A stretch of 64,000 bases of DNA from Marinobacter salinexigens (GCF_008370345.1 NZ_VTUU01000002.1:558001-622000); one strand, 5' to 3'; shown: positions 51,298-59,502, numbered from the stretch's first letter. The notes: a model not told the origin generated them from the sequence alone. Numbers and translations: made by a program.

Positions 51298-52407
51298 TCA
51301 GATGTCCCGGCCTGGAAAGGTCTGTTGTTTCCGGCTGTCAGCTCGTTGTTGACGTTCAGTAAGAGCAGTCTGATCTCCTGATGGGAGTTCCCATCCCTTC
51401 AGGTTCTCCTCAATTAGTGCCACCAGCGCTTCAATATGAACCGGTGAGGCATTCAGGGCGGGTATATAGCTGAATGCTTCTCCACCCGCCTCCATGAAGT
51501 ATTCCCGGTTTTCCTCGTTTATCTCCTCAACTGTCTCAAGGCAGTCCGCAGAGAACCCAGGACAAAATACATCGATGGACTTAACGCCTTTACCCGGGAA
51601 CGCCTTGAGCGTTTCATCGGTATAGGGCTTAAGCCACTCCTCACGGCCAAACCGCGACTGGAAGGTCGTCATGTAGTCATCATTGCCAAGACCGAGTCGC
51701 TCAGCCAGTAGCCGAGAGGTCTTGTGGCACTCGCAATGATAGGGGTCGCCTTTCTGGAGGTATTTCAGTGGAACCCCGTGATAGGACAGGATCAGCTTCT
51801 CATGGCGGCCGTGGTTCGCCCAGTGGGATTCGATATGGCGGGCCATTGCCTCGATGTAAGGCGGAAAATCCGGGTAATGCGAAATGAACCGTAGGTCCGG
51901 CAGCCATCTCCGCTGCATGAAATCCTTGGCGATAGCATCAAAGGTGGACGCGGATGTAGACGCTGAATACTGAGGGTAAAGCGGCAGGACCACCAGTTGC
52001 CGAACGCCGGCTTCCTGCATTTTGTCCAGCGCACCGGCAATGGACGGGTTGCCGTAGCGCATGGCGAACTCGACGACGACATTGTCGCCGTAGGACTTTT
52101 TCAGCGCTTCGCGGAGCCCCTCAGCCTGTCTTGAGGTATGGATCAGCAGTGGCGATCCGTTCTTCTCCCAAACTCCGGCGTAGGCTTTGGCTGACCGGCG
52201 GGGGCGGAAGCGCAGGATTATGCCATGGAGGATAAGCCACCAGAGTGCTCGTGGGGCTTCAACGACTCGTGGGTCCGAGAGAAATTCAGCGAGATAGCGG
52301 CGAAGTGCTGGCGTTGTCGGTGCATCCGGTGTTCCAAGGTTAGTGATAAGAACACCAAAACGGTCTGGCTGCTTGTGGCTGAAATTCTCCGAACCTTTGT
52401 ACTGCAT
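51298..52407 (-). CDS. hemH: Ferrochelatase
   Basis: Inserts ferrous iron into protoporphyrin IX, the last step of heme synthesis. RFGVLITNLGTPDAPTTPALRRYL opens the domain; the metal-binding His is in ILSYHGVPLKYLQKGDPYHC and the acidic active-site region in DVFCPGFSADCLETVEEI. At 369 residues it has a C-terminal tail of about 20 Gln/Arg-rich residues beyond the usual end. It is a single gene with an unclear promoter. Confidence 0.94.
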   Translation of the reverse strand: MQYKGSENFSHKQPDRFGVLITNLGTPDAPTTPALRRYLAEFLSDPRVVEAPRALWWLILHGIILRFRPRRSAKAYAGVWEKNGSPLLIHTSRQAEGLREALKKSYGDNVVVEFAMRYGNPSIAGALDKMQEAGVRQLVVLPLYPQYSASTSASTFDAIAKDFMQRRWLPDLRFISHYPDFPPYIEAMARHIESHWANHGRHEKLILSYHGVPLKYLQKGDPYHCECHKTSRLLAERLGLGNDDYMTTFQSRFGREEWLKPYTDETLKAFPGKGVKSIDVFCPGFSADCLETVEEINEENREYFMEAGGEAFSYIPALNASPVHIEALVALIEENLKGWELPSGDQTALTERQQRADSRKQQTFPGRDI

Positions 52408-52447
52408 GAACGAGTCCTTGCCTCTGATGAGTGAATCGGAACCTCAG

Positions 52448-52870
52448 TTAACCGGCTTGTTGTGCCATCCTTGGTGCCAGTCCGCTAATGTCATAACCGG
52501 CATTGCGAGCTTTGGCGACAACATCCGAAGCGGGTAGCGTTCGGGCGGCGCTGAGTGCCCATAGAATGGTACAGCGTGTACCAGATCGGCAGAAGGCCAA
52601 TACGGGCTTTTCCGCATCCCGGATCATCGGCGCAAAGCGATCCACGTCGCCGTCAGTGATATTGCCGGACTCTACCGGCATATAGACCCATTCGAGACCG
52701 CTTACACGGGCTGCATTTTCAATATCAGCCATCAGAGGCTGGCCTGGTTCTTCATGATCCGGGCGATTTGCGACGATGGTCTTGAAGCCAAGCTGTGCAG
52801 CTATGGCCACATCTTCAACGGAGATTTGCGGAGATACCGAAATCGTATCGTCAATTTTTCTCAAATCCAT
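52448..52870 (-). CDS. DUF442 / TIGR01244 family phosphatase-like or sulfurtransferase-like protein
   Basis: 140 residues. ATG 52870 is preceded by a near-perfect Shine-Dalgarno (GGAGGAAAACC), so the longer frame is discarded. Family motifs: SPQISVEDVAIAAQLGFKTIVANRPDHEEPGQP and the active loop LAFCRSGTRCTILWALS. This domain is fused to a metallo-beta-lactamase (persulfide dioxygenase type) in Blh proteins of the BigR operon; here it stands alone. Next to two YeeE genes it probably serves sulfide or persulfide handling. Its reaction is not settled. Confidence 0.82.
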   Translation of the reverse strand: MDLRKIDDTISVSPQISVEDVAIAAQLGFKTIVANRPDHEEPGQPLMADIENAARVSGLEWVYMPVESGNITDGDVDRFAPMIRDAEKPVLAFCRSGTRCTILWALSAARTLPASDVVAKARNAGYDISGLAPRMAQQAG

Positions 52871-52907
52871 GGTTTTCCTCCGGAAGTGGTTTGGCTGGCG
52901 ACTATGA

Positions 52908-53339
52908 TTACACAGTTGCCCTGGCTCTGGCGCGCTCAATCACCTCGAAGATGATCATTCCAGCAACCATGGAGGCAACGAATACAACGGCTTTGGCTTC
53001 ACCCGCTCCCAAGGCAACAAGCCCGGGCCCGGGGCAGAAACCGGCGATTCCCCAGCCCGCACCGAATGCCAGGCCGCCAAAAATCAGGCGTTTGTCGATA
53101 TGGGTATGAGGCGGAATTTTCATGTTAAAGCCAAGGAAGGACACAGTGCGACGGCGTGCGACGGCAAAGGCTCCCAGCCCCACGACAATGGCACCGCCCA
53201 TCACGAATGCAAGGGAAGGATCCCAAAGCCCTGCGATATCCAGAAAGCCGAGTACTTTTTCGGGGTTAGCCATACCAGAGACGATCAGCCCAAGCCCGAA
53301 GATCAGGCCCGCAAACAAAGAAGCGATTGAATATTTCAA
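52908..53339 (-). CDS. YeeE/YedE family transporter half (sulfur compound transport)
   Basis: 143 residues with four hydrophobic segments. GLIFGLGLIVSGMANPEKVLGFLD and GWGIAGFCPGPGLVALGAGEA are the family motifs; the Cys in GFCPGP matches the one thought to relay sulfur in YeeE transporters. It is the second of two half-size subunits, 4 bp after the first, and its 3' end precedes the DUF442 gene by about 40 bp. Confidence 0.85.
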   Translation of the reverse strand: MKYSIASLFAGLIFGLGLIVSGMANPEKVLGFLDIAGLWDPSLAFVMGGAIVVGLGAFAVARRRTVSFLGFNMKIPPHTHIDKRLIFGGLAFGAGWGIAGFCPGPGLVALGAGEAKAVVFVASMVAGMIIFEVIERARARATV

Positions 53340-53343
53340 GGTA

Positions 53344-53781
53344 TCACACTCCCAAAACGTGGCGGATGATATAAACAGTCACAAACCCGGCGGCCATAAA
53401 GCTCAATGTGGCGGCCAGTGAGCGCAATGAAAGACGGGACAGACCACAAACGCCATGGCCAGATGTGCAACCGGAACCATACCGGGTACCAACGCCAACG
53501 AGTAACCCGGCTGCAATAAGGGCGGGATATCCTGCGTTGATCTCGATGGCGGGCAATTCTGCGCCGAGCATCCAGACCGTTGGTGCACCGATGAGGCCAA
53601 TCAGGAAGGCGATCCGCCAGGCGATATCGCCACGGGCAGGGACCAGCAAGCCTCCGAGAATTCCGCTGATTCCGGCAATGCGGCCGTTCAGCAAAAGAAA
53701 GCTGGCAGCAGCAAGTCCGATGAGAATGCCGCCGAATAGGGCGGACCAAGGGGTGAAGCTACCCCACGCAATATCGATCAT
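53344..53781 (-). CDS. YeeE/YedE family transporter half (sulfur compound transport)
   Basis: 145 residues, about four helices. FGGILIGLAAASFLLLNGRIAGISGILGG and GTRYGSGCTSGHGVCGLSRLS carry the conserved glycines and two cysteines of the YeeE family (thiosulfate transporter TsuA is the characterised member). Together with the downstream half it would rebuild a full YeeE protein. An operator-like palindrome lies 22 bases before the ATG. Confidence 0.87.
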   Translation of the reverse strand: MIDIAWGSFTPWSALFGGILIGLAAASFLLLNGRIAGISGILGGLLVPARGDIAWRIAFLIGLIGAPTVWMLGAELPAIEINAGYPALIAAGLLVGVGTRYGSGCTSGHGVCGLSRLSLRSLAATLSFMAAGFVTVYIIRHVLGV

Positions 53782-53802
53782 TTTAAGTCTCCAAAGTAAT
53801 GC

Positions 53803-53828
53803 ATATGCCTATTATGGAATAAGCATAT
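53803..53828. promoter_or_regulatory. Operator-like palindrome in front of the YeeE genes
   Basis: ATATGCCTATT (53803-53813), ATGG, AATAAGCATAT (53818-53828): 11-base arms with 10 matches. It overlaps a likely -10 (CATAAT on the minus strand). Its size and symmetry suit a dimeric ArsR- or TetR-type repressor; the BigR/SqrR sulfide sensors control similar genes, but no such regulator is encoded in the window. Confidence 0.6.
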
Positions 53829-53848
53829 AATTGGGGGCAATTTAAAAG

Positions 53849-53876
53849 AAAAAAAGCCCGGCAGAGATTGCCGGGC
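53849..53876 (-). terminator. Strong rho-independent terminator on the minus strand inside a divergent gap
   Basis: 8-bp stem TGCCGGGC / GCCCGGCA read on the minus strand, loop of 5, then TTTTTTTCTTTT. It lies upstream of the YeeE genes and downstream of no known minus-strand gene. Confidence 0.85.
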
Positions 53877-53948
53877 AGAGGCGTGCGAGTAGTATCCATG
53901 AAAGACTTCCAGACAAACCGGCATCAGCAGGGACACCGGTATAGGGAA
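53849..53948 (-). ncRNA. Candidate small RNA or attenuated leader ending at the 53849 terminator
   Basis: A strong terminator in a 347-base divergent gap (53782-54128) needs something to terminate. A minus-strand -10-like TATAGT (53955-53960) would start a transcript of about 100 bases that includes GCCGGTTTGTCTGG and the terminator. The -35 is poor (GACCTT at 18 bases). It could be a free small RNA or a leader for the YeeE operon. The remaining gap shows only AT-rich promoter-like DNA for the phasin gene. Confidence 0.35.
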
Positions 53949-54128
53949 GTATTGACTATAATTTGAACACTTCAAGCAAAGGTCACTTATGTTTGAAAAC
54001 ATTTTTTCATATTGGAAGGGTGTTTATACTGAGGCCTTGTGTGGCAAGCGTTTCAGGCTAACTGAAATCCCTGCTTTAGTGTAATACAATGGCCCTTCAC
54101 AGCGTTTTTCCCGTCCTGAGGTTGTTAC

Positions 54129-54545
54129 ATGTCTGAAGAAAACGACAAGAAGCCGGAGAATGATCCGCAACTGGCTGCAAAAATCAAGGATTCTGCTCGT
54201 CAGATCTGGCTTGCAGGGCTCGGTGCATACACCAAGGCCGAAGAAGACACCGGTCGTTTCTTTGATCGCCTCGTTCAGGAGGGCGAACAGCTGGAGAGCA
54301 AAACCCGGGGCGTTGTCGAGAAGCAGATCAAAACTGTCGAGGATAGAGTCGGTGATGTGAAAGAGCGCGCGACCGGGACCTGGGACAAGCTTGAAAACAT
54401 GTTCGATGAGCGGGTATCAGGTGCGCTCAGGCGGCTTGGTATTCATCGCAGAGAGGAAATCGAAGCGCTGGAACGTCGTATTGACGCGCTCGAAGGGGAG
54501 TTGGACAGACTTCGTAATGCCTCTGGCAGTGACGAAGAAGAGTAA
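54129..54545 (+). CDS. Phasin-like polyhydroxyalkanoate granule-associated protein
   Basis: 138 residues. The phasin block is IKDSARQIWLAGLGAYTKAEEDTGRFFDRLVQEGE, followed by a helical stretch (VVEKQIKTVEDRVGDVKERATGTWDKLENMFDERV) and a C-terminal leucine-zipper-like coiled coil (EEIEALERRIDALEGELDRL). This matches the PhaI/PhaF-type phasins of pseudomonads, without the histone-like tail of PhaF. A PhaD-like regulator follows in convergent orientation. No PHA synthase is in the window. Confidence 0.85.
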   Translation: MSEENDKKPENDPQLAAKIKDSARQIWLAGLGAYTKAEEDTGRFFDRLVQEGEQLESKTRGVVEKQIKTVEDRVGDVKERATGTWDKLENMFDERVSGALRRLGIHRREEIEALERRIDALEGELDRLRNASGSDEEE

Positions 54546-54563
54546 GAAGCCGGGCCGTTGGCC

Positions 54564-55193
54564 TCAGAGATAATCCCGGCTCATCATCATTGCCTGCATC
54601 TGCTCATCCGATGCCAGGTAGGGGGTGATCAACTGGATCATTTGGTAAACGCCCCGGCCGGGGTCGACCGACTCCCGGTCGTTCAGATGTGACAGGGAGT
54701 CGAAACTGCTCCAGTAACAGGATGTTAGCGTTAATTGCTCACATAATGCTGAAAGTGTTTCGGCTTCAATTTCCATCATCCCTTGGCGCCGGAAACTGCC
54801 GCAGATAAGTTCAAACGCCCCAGTCTTCTTTTTCAGTATTTTTCGAAACCTTCCCTGAAGCTGATCGTAGCGGGACAGAACGTTAACCAGATCCTGATAG
54901 ATAAACCGGTACCGCGCAACAGCCTCAAACAGCATGTGCAGAAAAAAACCGAGCTGATCGAGGCTGATGTCAGCGTCTTCCGGCACAGCGAGGAGATCAA
55001 GCATTTCCTCTTCAAAAACCGCGAACAGCTCCTCAACAATGTCACCCTTGCTTTTGAAGTGGTAATACAGGTTTCCCGGGCTGATATCCATTTCGTCGGA
55101 AATCAGCAGGGTCGTCACATTGGGTTCCCCGGCGCTGTTGAACAGCGCCAGGCTTGTATTGAGGATACGGTCGCGGGTTTTAATTTTTTTCAT
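54564..55193 (-). CDS. TetR family regulator, PhaD-like
   Basis: 209 residues. N-terminal helix-turn-helix: TRDRILNTSLALFNSAGEPNVTTLLISDEMDISPGNLYYHFKSKGDIV, with the SPGNLYYHF recognition helix of the PhaD/TetR group. The C-terminal ligand domain (ARYRFIYQDLVNVLSRYDQL) is similar to PhaD, the activator of pha genes. It converges on the phasin gene, 18 bp apart, which supports a link to PHA metabolism. Confidence 0.78.
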   Translation of the reverse strand: MKKIKTRDRILNTSLALFNSAGEPNVTTLLISDEMDISPGNLYYHFKSKGDIVEELFAVFEEEMLDLLAVPEDADISLDQLGFFLHMLFEAVARYRFIYQDLVNVLSRYDQLQGRFRKILKKKTGAFELICGSFRRQGMMEIEAETLSALCEQLTLTSCYWSSFDSLSHLNDRESVDPGRGVYQMIQLITPYLASDEQMQAMMMSRDYL

Positions 55194-55210
55194 GGCGCGC
55201 CGGAGTAACC

Positions 55211-56023
55211 TTAAAGATCGAAGCTGGCCCAGATCGGGCAGTGGTCTGAAGGCCGTTCCATCCCACGAACATCGTAGGACACGCCAGACTCCTTCGCTTT
55301 CGGAAGAAGGCTGTCACTGGCCATGATGAGATCAATCCGGAGTCCGCGCCTGGGTTCACGCTCGAACCCCTTGCTGCGGTAATCAAACCAGCTGAAAGTG
55401 TTGGATTCTTCCGGGTGCAGGTGACGGAATACATCGGTAAAGCCTCTCTGCTCGACCTGGCCGAGCCATTCCCGTTCTTCCGGCAGGAAACTGCATTTGC
55501 CGGTTCGTAGCCAGCGTTTGGCGTTGTCCGGGCCGATGCCGATATCTTTGTCGGTCGGTGAGATGTTCATGTCGCCCATGACAACCACATGCCCGCCTGA
55601 TTGCTTGAGTTCATCGAGATATTTCATGAGATCTGCGTAGAACTTCTCTTTCGCGGGGAATTTTACCGGGTGGTCCCGGCTTTCGCCCTGTGGAAAGTAT
55701 CCGTTGATGACGGTGAGCGTTTCGCCATTGACTGTGAACTTGCCAGTAATCAGGCGGCGCTGAGAATCCTCGCCATCCCAGGGATAGCCTTTGACGACCT
55801 CTTCAGGCTCCATCTTCGACAACAGGGCCACGCCATAGTGTGTCTTCTGACCATGAAAGTGCACGTGGTAGCCAAGCTCTTTGACTGCGTCGACCGGGAA
55901 CTCTTCATCGCGGACTTTGGTTTCCTGAAGCCCGATAAAATCCGGGTTGAGGGTTTTTACAACTTCCTCAAGCTGGTGCAGCCTGGTGCGTATGCTGTTG
56001 ACATTGAATGAAACAAACATCAT
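55211..56023 (-). CDS. xthA: Exodeoxyribonuclease III
   Basis: AP endonuclease and 3'-5' exonuclease of base excision repair. Motifs: FVSFNVNSIRTRLHQL, the metal Glu in IGLQETKV, HYGVALLSK, GDMNISPTDKDIG, and the closing SDHCPIW. At 270 residues it is standard. The PhaD-like gene follows 17 bp later on the same strand. Confidence 0.94.
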   Translation of the reverse strand: MMFVSFNVNSIRTRLHQLEEVVKTLNPDFIGLQETKVRDEEFPVDAVKELGYHVHFHGQKTHYGVALLSKMEPEEVVKGYPWDGEDSQRRLITGKFTVNGETLTVINGYFPQGESRDHPVKFPAKEKFYADLMKYLDELKQSGGHVVVMGDMNISPTDKDIGIGPDNAKRWLRTGKCSFLPEEREWLGQVEQRGFTDVFRHLHPEESNTFSWFDYRSKGFEREPRRGLRIDLIMASDSLLPKAKESGVSYDVRGMERPSDHCPIWASFDL

Positions 56024-56137
56024 GGGTGTCTTGTCTCCGGGATGGATTCCGCCCGGAGTTTATCACAGGAAACCATGCTGGAGTCTGTGGCAAGAGCGAC
56101 GGGGCTTTTGGGGCTGGCCGGATCGTTACCTGGGTCA

Positions 56138-56908
56138 TTAATGGGTCAAGTTACATGCAGGGGCCTGGTCGAGTGTGTAGCGGATATGTGCCGTATAGTT
56201 CTCATTCCTGCTTTTGCGGATGTTAGTCAATCCCACGTAGTCCGTCAGAAAGCCCTGTTGGTTGTATCCGAGGATAATGGGATCCACGAGGAAGCGAAGA
56301 ACAAGCCCTCTGGGACGAATTTTCACCACATGGTCGGCGCTTATACCGCTATCCATCGCTGGCTCCATGACGAAACCGAAGGTTTCCCCGCGTGTCGGTG
56401 CCAGGAATTCAAATTCGACTGTGCGCCCCTCCTGAACACGTTTCCAGTTATCCCGTACCAAGTGGTCGAACCCTGCATCGACGACAACATCATTGGCGTA
56501 TGCTAAATCGTAACGCCGGGTTTCTTTGTTTGAGCCTGCCGCCATGGTCCAGCTGATCTGCAGGCGGTCGTTATCCGGGTAGTGAATATCCAATGTTTCG
56601 GAGTAATCGGGCTGTTGGAACTCGACGGTGGGTCTGAGTAGTGAGCGCTCATAACGCAATATCTTCCGGGCGAATGATGCGCTTTCTTCACGGAGTTGGT
56701 AGGCAATTTTCTGCACCTCGGGCCGGAATGTTCCGGTGCCGCAAGTGCCGCTGACACTATGGGTTTCTGTGTACAGCGTATCGCCGTTTTCCTGGCGCGC
56801 GGTACCCGTAAACGTCATGCGCTCGGTTGCCCAGGAAGCAACCGGTAGTGCGACGAGAATAGCGATTTTGATAATGATTTGGACCGTAGCCTGCACTAAC
56901 CCGTTCAT
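56138..56908 (-). CDS. Exported protein of unknown function, last gene of the lipid-modification operon
   Basis: 256 residues from ATG 56908, whose ATGA overlaps the DUF2878 stop. An N-terminal hydrophobic signal (VQIIIKIAILVALPVASWA) has a likely cleavage at SWA-TE. The mature part is beta-rich (MTFTGTARQENGDTLYTETH..., FARKILRYERSLLRPTVEFQ) with no recognised domain and only two cysteines. It is not the DUF3833 lipoprotein that I recall at the end of similar operons: there is no lipobox. A lipid-binding periplasmic role is a guess from context. Confidence 0.75.
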   Translation of the reverse strand: MNGLVQATVQIIIKIAILVALPVASWATERMTFTGTARQENGDTLYTETHSVSGTCGTGTFRPEVQKIAYQLREESASFARKILRYERSLLRPTVEFQQPDYSETLDIHYPDNDRLQISWTMAAGSNKETRRYDLAYANDVVVDAGFDHLVRDNWKRVQEGRTVEFEFLAPTRGETFGFVMEPAMDSGISADHVVKIRPRGLVLRFLVDPIILGYNQQGFLTDYVGLTNIRKSRNENYTAHIRYTLDQAPACNLTH

Positions 56909-57426
56909 CTCACCAACTCCGGATAGAGCAGTTTTCGCAAGTAGGTGAGTAAGGGGAAGAGCACCAACCAACCGGTTGCCAGGGCAGCTATTGACCAAGC
57001 GGGTTCGGGCAGTTCGATCGCCCCAAGTTCCGCCGCTGACCAGTACGCCAGCGGTCCCGCAACAGGCGGAAGCAATAGCAGAGTCAGGCGTTTGCGGGTT
57101 ACCCAGCTCAGAGAATGGCTGAATGTCGTCATGAACGTGGCCCAGATCGCGACGAGCCAGGGGGGAGTGAGCTGCAGGGCCCCGGTACCGTCATCCAGGA
57201 TACCGAGCCGAAACCACAGGCTGTCGAGCATGCCACCAAGCACGGTACCGAGGCCGATAAATTGCACTTCCGCCCAGCGGTTCCGGCTGATGGCTATGAG
57301 ATGAACCATCACAAACATGAGTGCAAGAACCACGGCGGGCAAACCGGGATAGAGTACGCAAATGAACCAGGCCGCCTGAAACAGAACAAAATTAAGGGCG
57401 TTTGCTGCTCCTTCTGGCCTGATCAT
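56905..57426 (-). CDS. DUF2878 membrane protein
   Basis: 173 residues, about five transmembrane helices, matching DUF2878 (ALNFVLFQAAWFICVLYPGLP at the start, LGTVLGGMLDSLWFRLGIL, and PPWLVAIWATFMTTFSHSLSWV). ATGA overlaps lie at both ends, with the Cfa-like gene upstream and the exported protein downstream. Members are found beside cfa and DUF1365 genes in sigmaE/ChrR-type lipid clusters. The function is unknown. Confidence 0.83.
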   Translation of the reverse strand: MIRPEGAANALNFVLFQAAWFICVLYPGLPAVVLALMFVMVHLIAISRNRWAEVQFIGLGTVLGGMLDSLWFRLGILDDGTGALQLTPPWLVAIWATFMTTFSHSLSWVTRKRLTLLLLPPVAGPLAYWSAAELGAIELPEPAWSIAALATGWLVLFPLLTYLRKLLYPELVR

Positions 57427-58709
57427 ACGCTCAACAGGTTTTCCTGCTTGTTGCCTGGCTTCGCTAAGACGATTTGGGAAACCCCGATCGCCCGCTCACT
57501 GAAACCAGCCTCGCAATAGGCAAAATAGAAGTGCCAGAGGCGACGGAATTTTTTGTCGTACCCGAGTGATTCCAGTTCATCGCGCTTCGCCATAAACCGT
57601 TGGCACCAGTCATGCAAGGTACGCGCATAGTGGAAACCGATGTCCTCAGCATGGCTGAGCACCAGATTGCTGTGAGTACGAACAGAATCCAGAATCGCGC
57701 CCAAAGAGGGAATGAAGCTACCCGGGAAAATGTACCGCTGGATGAAATCAACGTTTTTCAGCGCCCGGCGGTACCGTTGCTCGGGCATATTGATTGCCTG
57801 GATTAATGCCAGCCCATCAGGCTTCAGAAGCGCACTGATCTGGTGAAGATAACTGTCGAGGAACTGTGGCCCTACGGCCTCGATCATTTCAATGGAAACA
57901 AGCTTGTCAAACTGGCCTCCCAGATCCCTGTAATCATCGAACAGCAGAGTAATACAGTCCTCCAGCCCTTCTGACAGCACCCGTTCCCGGGCCCAATCAA
58001 GCTGTTCCCGTGAAATCGTGGTGGTGGTTACATGGCAGCCATAATGCCGGGCAGCATGAATTGCAAAGCCGCCCCAGCCAGTGCCGATCTCCATGACGCG
58101 GTCACCCGGTTGCAAATTCAGTTTCCGACAAATGGTGTCGAGTTTGTGAACCGCCGCTTGTTCCAGTGTTGAGCTGGCATCTGGATAGATCGCGGATGAG
58201 TACATCATGGTGGGATCAAGAAACAGCTCAAACAGTTCGTTGCCGAGATCGTAGTGGGCGCTGATGTTTTTCCGGGAACCCTCAGGGGTGTTGCGATTCA
58301 GCCAGTGAAGTGCCTTGAGGGCGGGTTTGGTGATCCAGCTGAAGCGGTCTTCAAATTCATTCATCCGGTCCACGTTGCGGGTAAAGAAGCGGAGAAGGGC
58401 AACCAGATCCGGTGAGGTCCAGTCTCCGGAGACATAAGCCTCGGCAGCCCCGATACTTCCACCGGTCAGGAGATCGCTCCAGGTGCTCGGTGTATGAATG
58501 ATCAGCTCAGCAGCAGGGAAGCTGGTATCTCCATCCCCGAATGTCAGATCGTCGAGACCCGCCTCCCGCACGACCAGTACCCCGGAACTCAGTCTTTGTA
58601 ATTGCTGAATGACAAGGCTGCGGGCAATACGAGTGAACGTGGAAGGTGAGCTTCCAGAGCTGCTGGCGGAAGGATCAGACGAAGTTAACGAACGATTCAG
58701 GTTCTCCAT
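57423..58709 (-). CDS. Cfa-like SAM-dependent fatty acid methyltransferase (non-canonical active site)
   Basis: 428 residues of the cyclopropane-fatty-acid synthase family: an N-terminal lipid-binding domain, HYDLGNELFELFLDPTMMYS, SAM loop VMEIGTGWGGFAIHAA, and the KYIFPG-like QRYIFPGSFIPSL. By eye alignment with E. coli Cfa (from memory), three of the five residues that hold the catalytic bicarbonate are changed: Cys139 to Ser172, His266 to Gln304 and Tyr317 to Cys369, while Glu239 (Glu277) and Ile268 (Ile306) are kept. Cyclopropane formation is therefore doubtful; a methyl or methylene product such as the 10-methylene precursors of furan fatty acids is more likely. It is coupled to DUF2878 by ATGA. 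Confidence 0.85.
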   Translation of the reverse strand: MENLNRSLTSSDPSASSSGSSPSTFTRIARSLVIQQLQRLSSGVLVVREAGLDDLTFGDGDTSFPAAELIIHTPSTWSDLLTGGSIGAAEAYVSGDWTSPDLVALLRFFTRNVDRMNEFEDRFSWITKPALKALHWLNRNTPEGSRKNISAHYDLGNELFELFLDPTMMYSSAIYPDASSTLEQAAVHKLDTICRKLNLQPGDRVMEIGTGWGGFAIHAARHYGCHVTTTTISREQLDWARERVLSEGLEDCITLLFDDYRDLGGQFDKLVSIEMIEAVGPQFLDSYLHQISALLKPDGLALIQAINMPEQRYRRALKNVDFIQRYIFPGSFIPSLGAILDSVRTHSNLVLSHAEDIGFHYARTLHDWCQRFMAKRDELESLGYDKKFRRLWHFYFAYCEAGFSERAIGVSQIVLAKPGNKQENLLSV

Positions 58710-58713
58710 GAGC

Positions 58714-59502
58714 CTACCTTTCTAGTTTATCCGGATGTGTGTAAAACGGAGCACCCTTGAGCTTAAGGCGAAGGGCATTCCAGTAAATACCGGCTGTAAC
58801 CTTCATGGCTTCAACGGGAAATTGCCGCAGGCTCCGATGAACTACTTTACGAGTCAGAGGGGTTCTTTGGACCACCAGTGTGGCGTCAAACTGCTTTTCG
58901 CCTCCTTCAATCACGTTCATGTGAATCCGGAGTTCAGATTCCCTGAAGCTGAACGTCCACTGATACTGCTGGTCCATACTGTTGAACGGTGAAACATGAA
59001 AGCGCTTATCGAAGGTGAACTTTTCGGTGCGCCAGCCAGATGTGTTCGCTGGCGTGTCTGACGTCTCCAGGCAATAAACGTGGCGCTCCTTCCACGGGGT
59101 GTTAGTGATCTGGGCAAGAATCACTTTGGGTACAGCTCCCTGGAGCGGCGAGTCTCCAGCTGCGTAGCAGAAGTAGAAGCTCACGGGGTTAAATACATAA
59201 CCGAAGTAGCGTGGGTGGGTAACCAGTTCTATGGGTCCATCAGGCAGCCATCCACAGCACTCTGCCACGTAATCTCTGACCGCTGATAACAGGTCGCCAT
59301 GGTCAGGTTTAAGGTAATCCCGACGTCGGAGTGCGAGCCAGTTGAATCGTTCAAGGGAAAAGAACGGGCTCACACTGGTTACGTTCTGCCATTCGTCGAG
59401 AGCCAGCGCCATCATTCCGGTTTGATACTGGAACTCGTGACGGACGGGTGTGTGGCGTCTGTGCCTGATTGTTCCTTCAAGCCACTGGCTGCGCATGCTC
59501 AT
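58714..59502 (-). CDS. DUF1365 family protein
   Basis: 262 residues matching DUF1365: WLEGTIRHRRHTPVRHEFQYQ at the N-terminus, YFGYVFNPVSFYFCY in the centre, and TFDKRFHVSPFNSMDQQYQW, the family's most conserved part. It sits between the FAD oxidase (ATGA overlap) and the Cfa-like gene (4 bp gap). DUF1365 proteins recur with Cfa-like enzymes and are implicated in lipid modification; the reaction is not known. Confidence 0.87.
   Translation of the reverse strand: MSMRSQWLEGTIRHRRHTPVRHEFQYQTGMMALALDEWQNVTSVSPFFSLERFNWLALRRRDYLKPDHGDLLSAVRDYVAECCGWLPDGPIELVTHPRYFGYVFNPVSFYFCYAAGDSPLQGAVPKVILAQITNTPWKERHVYCLETSDTPANTSGWRTEKFTFDKRFHVSPFNSMDQQYQWTFSFRESELRIHMNVIEGGEKQFDATLVVQRTPLTRKVVHRSLRQFPVEAMKVTAGIYWNALRLKLKGAPFYTHPDKLER

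Noticed and set aside
53778..54002. 74-residue minus-strand ORF in the gap before the YeeE genes
   Set aside because: It reads through a strong terminator hairpin and has no convincing start or family.
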